In this document: positions 10,231 to 17,673 of the stretch, piece by piece
How positions within the stretch are numbered: position 1 is the stretch's first letter
Layout of the letters: each line of letters starts with the position of its first letter
DNA from: Candidatus Gastranaerophilales bacterium
GTDB lineage: Bacteria > Cyanobacteriota > Vampirovibrionia > Gastranaerophilales > Gastranaerophilaceae
NCBI GenBank assembly: GCA_017402995.1
Contig: JAFQOV010000021.1
Location: forward strand, 1-64,000
Length of the DNA: 64,000 nucleotides
Direction of reading: 5' to 3'
Notes under the pieces: model-generated
Seen by the model: the letters and a program-made list of their open reading frames with translations, nothing else
Told to the model about the DNA's origin: nothing
Database searches by the model: none
Made by a program: the position numbers and the translations under genes

Positions 10231-10665
10231 CTATTTTCCAATTTCAAGTGCATTAACTGCCATTGCTTTAGATATAGACATAATACCTAAAGAAGCCTCA
10301 TATGCACGTTGTGCAATCGTTGCGTCAGCAATATCAACCATAGCATTAGTATTTGAAGTTCTTATATATCCATTTTCATCTGCATCTGGGTGCCCTGGTT
10401 TGTATATTTTTGCACCTGGGGTTGGGTCTTCGACAATACCATCAAAATTAACACCACCAAGGTTAGATGAACCTTGTAGGGCACCAACACCCATTGAAGA
10501 TAAAACTGTTGCAAAGCTTTGATCTTGGTTTGATGAAATTATTGGGATTTTTCTTGTATAGTTTGGAGTGTCGATATTTGCAATGTTTTTAGCTGCAATT
10601 TCAACACGTTTACCGTGGACCGATAAACCTTGACGACCTATTTCAAATGCGTTTAATAAACCCAT
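10231..10665 (-). CDS. flgC: Flagellar basal-body rod protein FlgC
   Basis: Proximal rod subunit of the flagellum, exported through the flagellar type III apparatus and assembled in the periplasm. 144 residues, normal length. It carries the rod-protein signature NIANIDTPNYTR (residues 28-39) and the C-terminal coiled segment AQRAYEASLGIMSISKAM typical of FlgC. The ATG follows AGAGGT. It is the last of four same-strand flagellar genes, 12 bp after flgB. FliE, which usually follows flgC, is not here. Confidence 0.95.
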   Translation of the reverse strand: MGLLNAFEIGRQGLSVHGKRVEIAAKNIANIDTPNYTRKIPIISSNQDQSFATVLSSMGVGALQGSSNLGGVNFDGIVEDPTPGAKIYKPGHPDADENGYIRTSNTNAMVDIADATIAQRAYEASLGIMSISKAMAVNALEIGK

Positions 10666-10677
10666 AATTTACCTCTT

Positions 10678-11040
10678 TTAACCATTAGCTGACACATTAA
10701 GTGCAGTTTTAATTTCTGTTATTGTGCTTGATAAATGTCTTACTGCGACGTTATATAATAAATAATTTTTTTGCATAAGCGCCAATTCGTCTTCTGTTGA
10801 GATATTTTCTCCGCCAGAATTTGCGCTTGCGATTGGACTTGCGCCAAACTTTTCAACAAGTTTATTTTCAAGAGTAGATGAAATTCCACTGTTTAAATAT
10901 TGTGAAAAATCGACATCTTTTCTTTTATAGCCAATTGTGTGCATGTTGGCAATGTTATCAGACAAAGCTTCTTGTCTTTGAGAAATCAAAGACAACATTT
11001 TTTGTGGTTCATTTAATAAATTCAGTGGTAATAATCCCAT
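10678..11040 (-). CDS. flgB: Flagellar basal-body rod protein FlgB
   Basis: Proximal rod subunit, 120 residues. The N-terminal region has the conserved AL.DNIANMHTIGYKRKDVDF block and the C-terminus the LMQKNYLLYNVAVRHLSSTITEIKTAL helix shared by FlgB proteins. The ATG follows AAGGTG. It sits between the FlgG-like gene (9 bp upstream) and flgC, the usual flgB-flgC order. Confidence 0.95.
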   Translation of the reverse strand: MGLLPLNLLNEPQKMLSLISQRQEALSDNIANMHTIGYKRKDVDFSQYLNSGISSTLENKLVEKFGASPIASANSGGENISTEDELALMQKNYLLYNVAVRHLSSTITEIKTALNVSANG

Positions 11041-11049
11041 TTTTCACCT

Positions 11050-11766
11050 TTATTCTGTAATATTAATTGCTTGTTGATACATTTGGTCAACTGCTTTCAT
11101 CAAAGAGCTTGTTGCAATGATTGAAGCATTAATTCTTGAAATCATATAAACTTCAGAAATTAAATCCAGATTTGAGCGCTCAACTCCATATTGTTTAATC
11201 ATGTCATGCTCTTCAACGAGCTTCATTTTGCCAGAGTTTTCTGTCGCAATGAAGCAATTTGCGCCGACATCTTTCAAAGCTTCTGGGTTTTGAAATTGGA
11301 CAACAGGAATTGTGCCTTGATATTCTGGTTCGTCTGTAATTTTTTTATATGTATAAACGTCGCCGTTTGTTCTGATTTCAATTTTTTCACTTGTTGCGTC
11401 GATTTTAATGCCCGAGCCGACCAAGTCTCCTGTTTTAGTGATTAAATAGCCTTCTTTGTCGGTCATGAAACCGCCATCTCTTGTATATCTGATTTCGCCT
11501 GATGGTGTTGTCACAGGGATATAGCCTGCGCCTTGCAAGCCAACATCAAGTGGATTGTTTGTAATAACAAAGTCGCCTGTTTTTGTATCTGTGCGCTCAA
11601 CGCCATATACAGAGCCATCAGCATCAATGACATCTTCAAAACGCACCGCTTTATAGCCATTTGTGTTTAAATTTGCAACGTTTTGGGTTGCATAGGCTAA
11701 ACGGTCAAATTCCGTTGTCATATTAACTGTTGCTTTTCTGACTATTCCTTGTAAATTATATGCCAT
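11050..11766 (-). CDS. Flagellar distal rod/hook basal-body protein (FlgG/FlgF family)
   Basis: 238 residues. The N-terminal rod motif is QNVANLNTNGYKAV (about 28-41); the central GDFVITNNPLDVGLQGAGYIPV and RYTRDGGFMTDKEGYLIT segments are the hallmark of FlgE/F/G family domains; the C-terminus ends in the helical YGVERSNLDLISEVYMISRINA segment. It is closest in plan to FlgG, but FlgF and FlgG cannot be told apart by eye. ATG follows AGAGGT. It is second in the operon, 9 bp from its paralogue upstream. Confidence 0.9.
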   Translation of the reverse strand: MAYNLQGIVRKATVNMTTEFDRLAYATQNVANLNTNGYKAVRFEDVIDADGSVYGVERTDTKTGDFVITNNPLDVGLQGAGYIPVTTPSGEIRYTRDGGFMTDKEGYLITKTGDLVGSGIKIDATSEKIEIRTNGDVYTYKKITDEPEYQGTIPVVQFQNPEALKDVGANCFIATENSGKMKLVEEHDMIKQYGVERSNLDLISEVYMISRINASIIATSSLMKAVDQMYQQAINITE

Positions 11767-11775
11767 TTAAACCTC

Positions 11776-12474
11776 TTACACTTGTGATAATCTTGAAATT
11801 GCGCTAGATAGCTTTGAATTTTGCATTTTAAACATTTGTCTGTTTGCTTCAAAGCTTCGTTTATAGTTTGCAATTTCCATATATTCTTTTTCTAATGATA
11901 CGTTTGAAGATTCAACATAGCCTTGTCTAATGCAATTAGAACCGATATAGGCACCTTCTTCGTTGACTATGCCAATTCTTCCTGCTGGAACTAGGCCGCG
12001 CGTTTGCGCGTCGAAAACTCCAATTTTACCATCAAGTCCAATTGTAATTTTGTCAAGGCTTTCAGGTAAAACAGGCAAAACAATTGGTGCGCCACCTGTG
12101 GATAAAACTTTTTGCTCATTTTGAGTTAAAAGCTCGCCATTTTTGTTGATTTTAAATCTTCCATCACGTGTTAATTCGATACTTCCATCTTTGTTTAAAA
12201 CTTGGAAATATCCTTTTTCGCTAAGCGCAATGTCTAGCGGTCTTTGGGTTAAAACCAAACGTCCAACTTGATTATCCACGCTATGCGATAGTGCATTTGG
12301 ACCGATATATTCAGCAAATGATGAAATCACAGCTTCTTTTCTTTGATAGCCAACTTTATCAAACCCGACAATATTCTCTCCAAAAATACCCATAATATCC
12401 ATGTCCATTTGCATGGCATTTATGGATTGGGCTAATCCGTTTGCGTCAAAGTTTATTCCTGCTGCTAGTTTCAT
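11776..12474 (-). CDS. Flagellar rod/hook basal-body protein (FlgF/FlgG family), first operon gene
   Basis: 232 residues, a paralogue of the next gene. It shows MGIFGENIVGFDKVGYQRKE near the N-terminus (a diverged rod motif), GRLVLTQRPLDIALSEKGYF, LTRDGRFKINKNGELLT and a C-terminal GYVESSNVSLEKEYMEIANYKRSFEANRQM helix. The ATG at 12474 is chosen because the protein then begins at the rod domain; an AGAGG lies 12 bases upstream, which is rather far. The longer frame to 12549 adds 25 basic residues with no family counterpart. With the downstream genes it forms a four-gene rod operon reading leftward. Confidence 0.88.
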   Translation of the reverse strand: MKLAAGINFDANGLAQSINAMQMDMDIMGIFGENIVGFDKVGYQRKEAVISSFAEYIGPNALSHSVDNQVGRLVLTQRPLDIALSEKGYFQVLNKDGSIELTRDGRFKINKNGELLTQNEQKVLSTGGAPIVLPVLPESLDKITIGLDGKIGVFDAQTRGLVPAGRIGIVNEEGAYIGSNCIRQGYVESSNVSLEKEYMEIANYKRSFEANRQMFKMQNSKLSSAISRLSQV

Positions 12475-12560
12475 TATTTGAACATACCTCTTTTTTATCA
12501 GCCGACGACCTGTTTGCCTTTTTTCTTCAAAGAAATCGACGAAAATCAACCGTTTGGATT

Positions 12561-12588
12561 AATTTAATGTTTTTTTGTTTAAAGTCAA
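12561..12588 (-). promoter_or_regulatory. Putative promoter of the flagellar rod operon
   Basis: Minus-strand TTGACT (12583-12588), 16-bp spacer, TAAATT (12561-12566). This would give a leader of about 80 bases. It resembles a housekeeping promoter; no convincing FliA-type or sigma-54-type box was found. Confidence 0.5.
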
Positions 12589-12596
12589 TAAAATTA

Positions 12597-12625
12597 TTGT
12601 CTTAAGCTTGGAAATAAAATATAAT
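12597..12625 (+). promoter_or_regulatory. Promoter of the TPR gene, predicted leaderless
   Basis: TTGTCT (12597-12602), 17-bp spacer, perfect TATAAT (12620-12625). Only 7 bases separate the -10 from ATG, so transcription should begin at or one base before the start codon. No ribosome-binding site is present. Confidence 0.75.
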
Positions 12626-12632
12626 AAAACTT

Positions 12633-14291
12633 ATGGGAAATAGTAAAGAAAAAATCGAATTAATTAAAAAATCATTCGAGCTTAAAAGTTTAAAAAAATA
12701 TAAAGAGGCAATAGAGGCGCTATACAAGGCTTTGGAATATGACGATATTACGGAAGATAATATCGAGCTTATGGTGCAAATTGGTGAACTTTATGTTTTA
12801 TTAGGCAATTTAACAAGAGCACTAGAAGAATTTAACAAAGTTTTAAACTTAAATAAAAATCATAAAACAAGCAAACAAAGATGTTTTGAAATTTATTTTG
12901 ATTTAAAACAATATAATAAAGCGTTAAATCTTGCTCAAAAAATGTGCGAAGAAGAAAAAAATTCGATTAATTATCATAACTATTTAAAAACCCTTATCGC
13001 AATTGAAAAAAAACAAGACGCTCTTGAGCTTTTTAATTCGCTAGATGAAGAAATTAAACTTGATTGCGAAATTTTGTTTTTAATGTCTCAAATTGATGAA
13101 AACAAGAAAAAAGCGCTTTTGGAAAAAATAATTGAACTAGATTATGAAAACGAAAAAGCAAACTTAGAATTGGCAAAGCTTGAATTTTTTGAACAAAATT
13201 ATGATAAAACTGTGCAATATTGTTTGAATTTGCCAAATTCAGATATCGCGCAGTATTTTCTTGCAATGATTGAGTTTAAAAAGAAAAATCATACTCGTTC
13301 GTTGGAATTTTTTGCCTCAGCGATTAAACTAAATCCAAATAAAGATTACTATTTTGATTTAGCAAAAGTCTATTGCGAGATTTCTTGGTTTGATGAGGCT
13401 TTAATTGCGCTTAAAAAATCTATTAATTTATCAATAAATAACAACAATATTGAAAATTTAGATGAAAAATATCTTATTTCGGCTTGGATTTTAATTAAAC
13501 AAAACAAGTTTTCTCAAGCTTTTTTAAATTTAAATTCTATTGATGTTTCATCAAAAATATATTCACAAGCAAATATCTTGAAACAGGTAATTAACGTTAA
13601 AAATTCTGATTTTTCAAAAGCAAAAATAGAACTTGAAAAATATTTGCAAACAGATAAAAATAATTTAATTTTATTAGACACACTTGCACATGTCTATAAA
13701 GAATTAAAATTATACAAAAAAGCAATTGAGACATATAAATCAGCACTTGAGTTAAATTCTTCTTCAATATTTTATAATTTAGAAATTATTGATTTATATA
13801 TTGATGAAAAAGATTACGACAGTGCGTTTAAAATCATTGCAGAAATTAAAGAAAAATATCCAAATTGCGCAAGCATATATAATTCTCTTGCAAGAATTTA
13901 TTACCGCTTAAAAGATTTAGATAACGCTTTATTAAACATTGATGAATATTTAAAATTAGACAAAAATAGCGCAGAAGCTAACTATTTCAAAGGTTTAATT
14001 TTAAATGATAAACAAGCGTTTGAACAAGCAATAAATTCGATATATCTTGCAATCAATATCAATCCAAATGTGGCAAAATATTACTCGCAAATGGCAAAAA
14101 GCTACGTTGGAATTGAAGAATATAAAAACGCTTTACTATATGCAAAAGAAGCAGTTGAATTAGACTCTAATGAAATTAATTATAAAAAACAAATATATGA
14201 AATTGCGCTTTTAATCAAAGATGAAAATTTGATTAAAATGTATTTAAATCAATTGCAAAGAAGCGAAAAGATTTTAAAACTTAGCAGATAA
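12633..14291 (+). CDS. Tetratricopeptide-repeat protein
   Basis: 552 residues composed almost wholly of TPR-like helical hairpins: recurrent patterns such as YKEAIEALYKALEYD, LTRALEEFNKVLNLN, YKKAIETYKSALELNS, LDNALLNIDEYLKLDKNS and YKNALLYAKEAVELDSN, each about 34 residues. There is no signal peptide or membrane segment, so it should be a cytoplasmic scaffold. Partners are unknown; it is divergent from the flagellar rod operon. The gene has a strong promoter whose start site coincides with the ATG and no Shine-Dalgarno. Confidence 0.9.
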   Translation: MGNSKEKIELIKKSFELKSLKKYKEAIEALYKALEYDDITEDNIELMVQIGELYVLLGNLTRALEEFNKVLNLNKNHKTSKQRCFEIYFDLKQYNKALNLAQKMCEEEKNSINYHNYLKTLIAIEKKQDALELFNSLDEEIKLDCEILFLMSQIDENKKKALLEKIIELDYENEKANLELAKLEFFEQNYDKTVQYCLNLPNSDIAQYFLAMIEFKKKNHTRSLEFFASAIKLNPNKDYYFDLAKVYCEISWFDEALIALKKSINLSINNNNIENLDEKYLISAWILIKQNKFSQAFLNLNSIDVSSKIYSQANILKQVINVKNSDFSKAKIELEKYLQTDKNNLILLDTLAHVYKELKLYKKAIETYKSALELNSSSIFYNLEIIDLYIDEKDYDSAFKIIAEIKEKYPNCASIYNSLARIYYRLKDLDNALLNIDEYLKLDKNSAEANYFKGLILNDKQAFEQAINSIYLAININPNVAKYYSQMAKSYVGIEEYKNALLYAKEAVELDSNEINYKKQIYEIALLIKDENLIKMYLNQLQRSEKILKLSR

Positions 14292-14587
14292 TGAGGAAAA
14301 ACATAAAAAAAGGGAGGTTATCAAAACCCCCATTTCCCCATTAAAAAATTTGTTATTAATAAACCAATAAAAAATTTTCTATACTGATATTTTAGCTAAA
14401 GAATATAACTATTGCAAATTTAACAATTACTCTTATATTTTACACTTGTAGTATGGTCTTTTCATCATACATACAGTGGATTTTGACGATTTTAAAAAAC
14501 TTAACATTTGTTAAAATAACGCATATTTTTAAAAGCTTTTATAAAAAAAAGCATGACTATTTTTATATTTACAATTAAACTAATATC
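14292..14587. other. Intergenic spacer, AT-rich, no gene seen
   Basis: 296 bases between two rightward genes. It has runs of A/T and a weak G-rich/C-rich pairing (GGGAGG against CCCCC near 14313-14335), but no T-tract terminator or credible frame. A small stem GCTTTT/AAAAGC lies near 14535-14552. Confidence 0.5.
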
Positions 14588-15532
14588 ATGACAAATCCAA
14601 TTAATAATAATTTTAATTTTAATATTTTGGCAAATAAACCAGCTGGGCTTGTTGGGCAACTTGGACAAGTTGGGCAAAACCAAGAGGGCGCAAATCCTCA
14701 AGCTCAAAATTCGCAAACAACTGCACAAAATTTTCAATTTCAACAAGTTGTTGTTCCGACTTTGAATTTTGAAAATGTTTTAATGGAGAAAGATACGGTT
14801 TTAAAATATCTTCAAAGTTTAATGAAATTGCCTAATTCGATAGATAAATTTATTAAAGAGCTGGCTGAAAACAAAAATAATCCTAAATTTTTAGAAATTT
14901 TAACTCAAAATTTGATTAACGTTAAAGCGCTAAATGAACTTTTAAACCAAAATTCAACCCAAGCAATTCAAAAGCTTTTGCAGACTTTAAGTGAGTTATC
15001 TAAATCTGGAATGAAAGATACAGAACAATTAAGGGATATTTTGGCGCTTTTAGGTGCAATTCAATCAAATACAAATAATAACTCAACTTCAATTAAGGAG
15101 CTTTTGCTTTTGTATATTCCTTTAAATATCCAAGAGTTTGATAAAAGCGTTACTATGTCGGGCTTGAGTGAATTTGGGATAGATTTATCTAAACAAGACT
15201 TGAGTTTAATGATTGAAACGATTAATTTTTCAAATATTTTGTGTGTTTTGAATTGCAAAAATGAACAAATTTTTGTTGATTTATATTGCTCTGAAAATTT
15301 TCCTTTTGGTAAATATGAAAAAATTGTTTCTCAAGTTTCTAAAAAATTAAATATTGCACCATCTTTTGATTTTAAAATTTTAAAAGAAGTTGATATAAAA
15401 AACGAAAAACAAAATTTCATTGCTCAATCAAATGGAACAATACAGACAAATGTTTTAATTTTAGCACATATTTTGATTAGAATAATATTCAAAATGGATA
15501 ACGATTTTGCATTAAAAAACGAGGGCGATTAA
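14588..15532 (+). CDS. Unrecognised Gln/Asn-rich protein, possible FliK-like hook-length control protein
   Basis: 314 residues. The N-terminal 60 or so are disordered and rich in Asn, Gln and Ala; a helical, Leu-rich middle follows; the C-terminal part (about 170-265) alternates short strands (LLLLYIPL, MIETINFSNILCVL, NEQIFVDLYCSEN). A disordered N-terminus followed by a strand-rich core near an LYIPL segment recalls FliK proteins, and the flagellar rod genes are 2 kb away, but the match is weak and I do not assign it. No clear Shine-Dalgarno precedes ATG. A terminator stem overlaps the stop codon. Confidence 0.6.
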   Translation: MTNPINNNFNFNILANKPAGLVGQLGQVGQNQEGANPQAQNSQTTAQNFQFQQVVVPTLNFENVLMEKDTVLKYLQSLMKLPNSIDKFIKELAENKNNPKFLEILTQNLINVKALNELLNQNSTQAIQKLLQTLSELSKSGMKDTEQLRDILALLGAIQSNTNNNSTSIKELLLLYIPLNIQEFDKSVTMSGLSEFGIDLSKQDLSLMIETINFSNILCVLNCKNEQIFVDLYCSENFPFGKYEKIVSQVSKKLNIAPSFDFKILKEVDIKNEKQNFIAQSNGTIQTNVLILAHILIRIIFKMDNDFALKNEGD

Positions 15533-15548
15533 CCCTCGTTTAGTTTTT
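15518..15548 (+). terminator. Terminator overlapping the stop codon of the 14588 gene
   Basis: Stem AACGAGGG / CCCTCGTT (15518-15525 and 15533-15540), loop containing the TAA stop, then TAGTTTTTAT. It separates the rightward gene from the convergent rplR. Confidence 0.85.
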
Positions 15549-15561
15549 ATTTGAGTTGCGA

Positions 15562-15924
15562 TTAAAACATCAAACCTGCTTCTCTTGCAGCGTCTGCTAA
15601 AGCAGCAACTCTTCCGTGGAACAAGAAACCGCCACGGTCAAATACAACGCCTTCGATACCTTTAGCTAATGCTTTTTTAGCAACATCAGCGCCGACAATT
15701 TTTGCAGCTTCAATATTTCCGCCGTGTTTTAAGCCTAATTCTTTCACTTTTGATGAAGAAGAAGCAATTGTAACACCATTTACGTCGTCAATTACTTGAG
15801 CGTAGATGTGTTTTGTTGAGCGGTATACTGCTAAACGTGGCCATTGAGCGTCGCCTGAAATTTTAAGACGAACTCTTTGGTGTCTTTTTCTTGTTTGTTC
15901 TTTTCTGTTAATTGTTTTAATCAT
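15562..15924 (-). CDS. rplR: 50S ribosomal protein L18
   Basis: 5S rRNA-binding protein of the large subunit, 120 residues, full length. It shows the conserved [20 protein letters not shown]-type segment, ATIASSSS-like stretch and the C-terminal [24 protein letters not shown] motif. The ATG follows AAGGAAAG. It is the last gene of an isolated rpsH-rplF-rplR trio; rpsE, rpmD, rplO and secY, which normally follow rplR, are missing and a convergent unrelated gene lies downstream. The spacer to rplF is 320 bp, unusually long for this operon. Confidence 0.97.
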   Translation of the reverse strand: MIKTINRKEQTRKRHQRVRLKISGDAQWPRLAVYRSTKHIYAQVIDDVNGVTIASSSSKVKELGLKHGGNIEAAKIVGADVAKKALAKGIEGVVFDRGGFLFHGRVAALADAAREAGLMF

Positions 15925-16055
15925 TTTTCTTTCCTTTCACCAAAACCGTTTCTTGAACAACAAGTCGGTTTATGTTGGCAATTTTACTTTTGTTATTTGT
16001 AGTGCTATCGTCAAAGCTCAACACTTTGCCGATTTAGCACAGGCTTACGCTTTTG

Positions 16056-16191
16056 GCTCCTGTGGGTATCTCGCTTGTTTTCGCTTATGCTATCGCAGTC
16101 GCTCAAAAGCTCGATTATCCCTCGGGGATTTCCATTTTCTAAATTCGCCATAGCTCATTAAGAAAATTAAGGTCGTCCTACGTCGCCATCG
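16056..16191. repeat. 136-bp direct repeat, copy 1 (between rplF and rplR)
   Basis: Matches 16877-17012 at 134 of 136 positions by direct comparison (differences in CTTATGC/CTTTTGC and GCCATCG/GCTATCG). It lies in the untranslated spacer after rplF. It contains a 7-bp stem ATTTTCT/AGAAAAT and a GCTC-AAAA-GCTC direct duplication. No coding potential is evident. Confidence 0.95.
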
Positions 16192-16204
16192 TAGTGCTTA
16201 ACTC

Positions 16205-16221
16205 GCTTTCTTAACGAAAGC
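16205..16221. other. Hairpin after rplF, covarying with 17027-17043
   Basis: GCTTTC-TTAAC-GAAAGC. The equivalent hairpin after rpsH is GCTTGC-TCAAT-GCAAGC: one base pair has changed on both arms while the loop has diverged. Both are followed by TCGTT and a shared GGCTTACGCT near the upstream stop codon. Confidence 0.7.
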
Positions 16222-16244
16222 TCGTTATCGCACCGGCTTACGCT

Positions 16245-16784
16245 TTATTTTTTACCAGCTTTACCAGCTTTACGAGCAATGTATTCGCCTTCGTATTTAA
16301 CACCTTTACCTTTGTATGGTTCTGGTGGACGCTTAGAACGAATTAAAGCTGCAACGTCGCCAACCATTTGTTTGTTTGTGCCAGAAACTGTAACTTTTGT
16401 ATTAGCTTCAACTGTAATTGTAACGCCAGCAGGTGGTTCAATCACAACAGGGTGAGAATAACCTAATGATAGGTTGATTGCTGTTCCTTGCATTGCAGCA
16501 CGGTAACCAACACCAATAATTTCAAGTTTCTTTTCAAATGGTGTTTTAACGCCAACAACAGCGTTTGAAATTAAAGTTCTAAATAAGCCGTGTAAGCTTC
16601 TTGATTTTCTATCTTCTGCTTTGCGGTTAACTTGAACTTCTTTTTCAGCGATTACTACTTCGATTTCTGAAGGAAATTCAACTGTTTCTGTGCCTTTTGG
16701 ACCTTTTGCAGTTAAAACATTACCTTCGATTTTAACTTCAACTCCATCTGGAATTGCGATTGGTAATTTACCGATTCTTGACAT
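16245..16784 (-). CDS. rplF: 50S ribosomal protein L6
   Basis: Large-subunit protein near the GTPase centre, 179 residues. It begins MSRIGKLPIAIPDGVEV as expected and has the C-terminal signature RPPEPYKGKGVKYEGEYI. A clean AAGGAG precedes ATG. It is the middle gene of the isolated trio, with a 285-bp spacer to rpsH and a 320-bp spacer to rplR, where most bacteria have only a few bases. Confidence 0.98.
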   Translation of the reverse strand: MSRIGKLPIAIPDGVEVKIEGNVLTAKGPKGTETVEFPSEIEVVIAEKEVQVNRKAEDRKSRSLHGLFRTLISNAVVGVKTPFEKKLEIIGVGYRAAMQGTAINLSLGYSHPVVIEPPAGVTITVEANTKVTVSGTNKQMVGDVAALIRSKRPPEPYKGKGVKYEGEYIARKAGKAGKK

Positions 16785-16876
16785 TTTTTTCTCCTTTTGC
16801 TTTGTAATTTAAGCGGGAACGCATCGCCAATAGCTAATATTGTAGCGATTTAACCCATTGTGTAATAACTTTTTCA

Positions 16877-17012
16877 GCTCCTGTGGGTATCTCGCTTGTT
16901 TTCGCTTTTGCTATCGCAGTCGCTCAAAAGCTCGATTATCCCTCGGGGATTTCCATTTTCTAAATTCGCCATAGCTCATTAAGAAAATTAAGGTCGTCCT
17001 ACGTCGCTATCG
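16877..17012. repeat. 136-bp direct repeat, copy 2 (between rpsH and rplF)
   Basis: Second copy of the spacer repeat, offset 821 bp from the first and in the same orientation relative to the operon. The homology extends loosely to the upstream stop codon through a covarying hairpin. Confidence 0.95.
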
Positions 17013-17026
17013 ATTGGTTCCACTTC

Positions 17027-17043
17027 GCTTGCTCAATGCAAGC
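17027..17043. other. Hairpin after rpsH, covarying with 16205-16221
   Basis: GCTTGC-TCAAT-GCAAGC, placed at the same relative position behind rpsH as its counterpart behind rplF. The stem is kept by paired substitution, which favours a function as RNA structure. Confidence 0.7.
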
Positions 17044-17069
17044 TCGTTTCACACACGGCTTACGCTATA

Positions 17070-17465
17070 TTACCAAACATAGCAAAGTACTTCGCCACCA
17101 AGTTGGTTAGCTCTTGCTTCTTTTTCTGTCATCAAACCTTTTGATGTAGAAATAACTGCAATACCCATACCATCAAATACTCTAGGCATATTTTTTGCTT
17201 TTGAATATACTCTTAAACCTGGTTTTGAAACTCTTTTTAAGCCTGTGATAACGCTTTGAGAGTTGTGATATTTTAAAGTTAAATTGATAAATTTAAAGTT
17301 GTCTTTTTCTTCAACAACATAGCTACCAACATAACCTTCTTTTTGAAGAACTTTAATTAATTCTTCTTTTAAGTTTGAATGAGGCATAGACACTGATTCG
17401 TGTTTAACCATGTTTGCATTTCTGATACGTGTAAGTGTATCTGCAATTGGATCTGAAATTGTCAT
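17070..17465 (-). CDS. rpsH: 30S ribosomal protein S8
   Basis: 16S rRNA-binding primary assembly protein, 131 residues. It begins MTISDPIADTLTRIRNANMVKH and ends with the conserved ISTSKGLMTEKEARANQLGGEVLCYVW block. The ATG at 17465 follows AGGAAAGGAAG; a longer frame to 17549 has no family counterpart and lies in the mRNA leader. In other bacteria rpsN or rplE precedes rpsH; here it is the first gene, with its own promoter. The leader has a small hairpin CAAGG-CGAGT-CCTTG just before the Shine-Dalgarno, a possible S8 feedback site (inference). Confidence 0.98.
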   Translation of the reverse strand: MTISDPIADTLTRIRNANMVKHESVSMPHSNLKEELIKVLQKEGYVGSYVVEEKDNFKFINLTLKYHNSQSVITGLKRVSKPGLRVYSKAKNMPRVFDGMGIAVISTSKGLMTEKEARANQLGGEVLCYVW

Positions 17466-17533
17466 AATGACTTCCTTTCCTACTTGCAAGGACTCGCCTT
17501 GTAGTTTAGTACGCGCCAATATACGCATAAAAT

Positions 17534-17562
17534 ATATTAAATAAAACATAAAATATATGCAA
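17534..17562 (-). promoter_or_regulatory. Promoter of rpsH-rplF-rplR
   Basis: Minus-strand TTGCAT (17557-17562), 17-bp spacer, TAATAT (17534-17539), giving a leader of about 60 bases before rpsH. It supports the trio being an independent transcription unit. Confidence 0.7.
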
Positions 17563-17673
17563 ATTTTTGTAACGATTTATTAAATGCTTCAAAAATCTTT
17601 ATCTAATCTTAATAAGCAAATGGCTTAAAATATGGTATTATTAACTTAATCAGAGCATGATGAGGAGAAAAAC

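Noticed and set aside
12475-12560. FliA (sigma-28) promoter for the rod operon
   Set aside because: GGCTGATAA near 12497 resembles the -10 half, but no TAAA-type -35 lies at the correct distance; a standard promoter fits better.
15953-16153. 66-codon rightward frame between rplF and rplR
   Set aside because: Antisense to the ribosomal transcript, overlaps the 136-bp repeat, and the other repeat copy does not preserve the frame's start.
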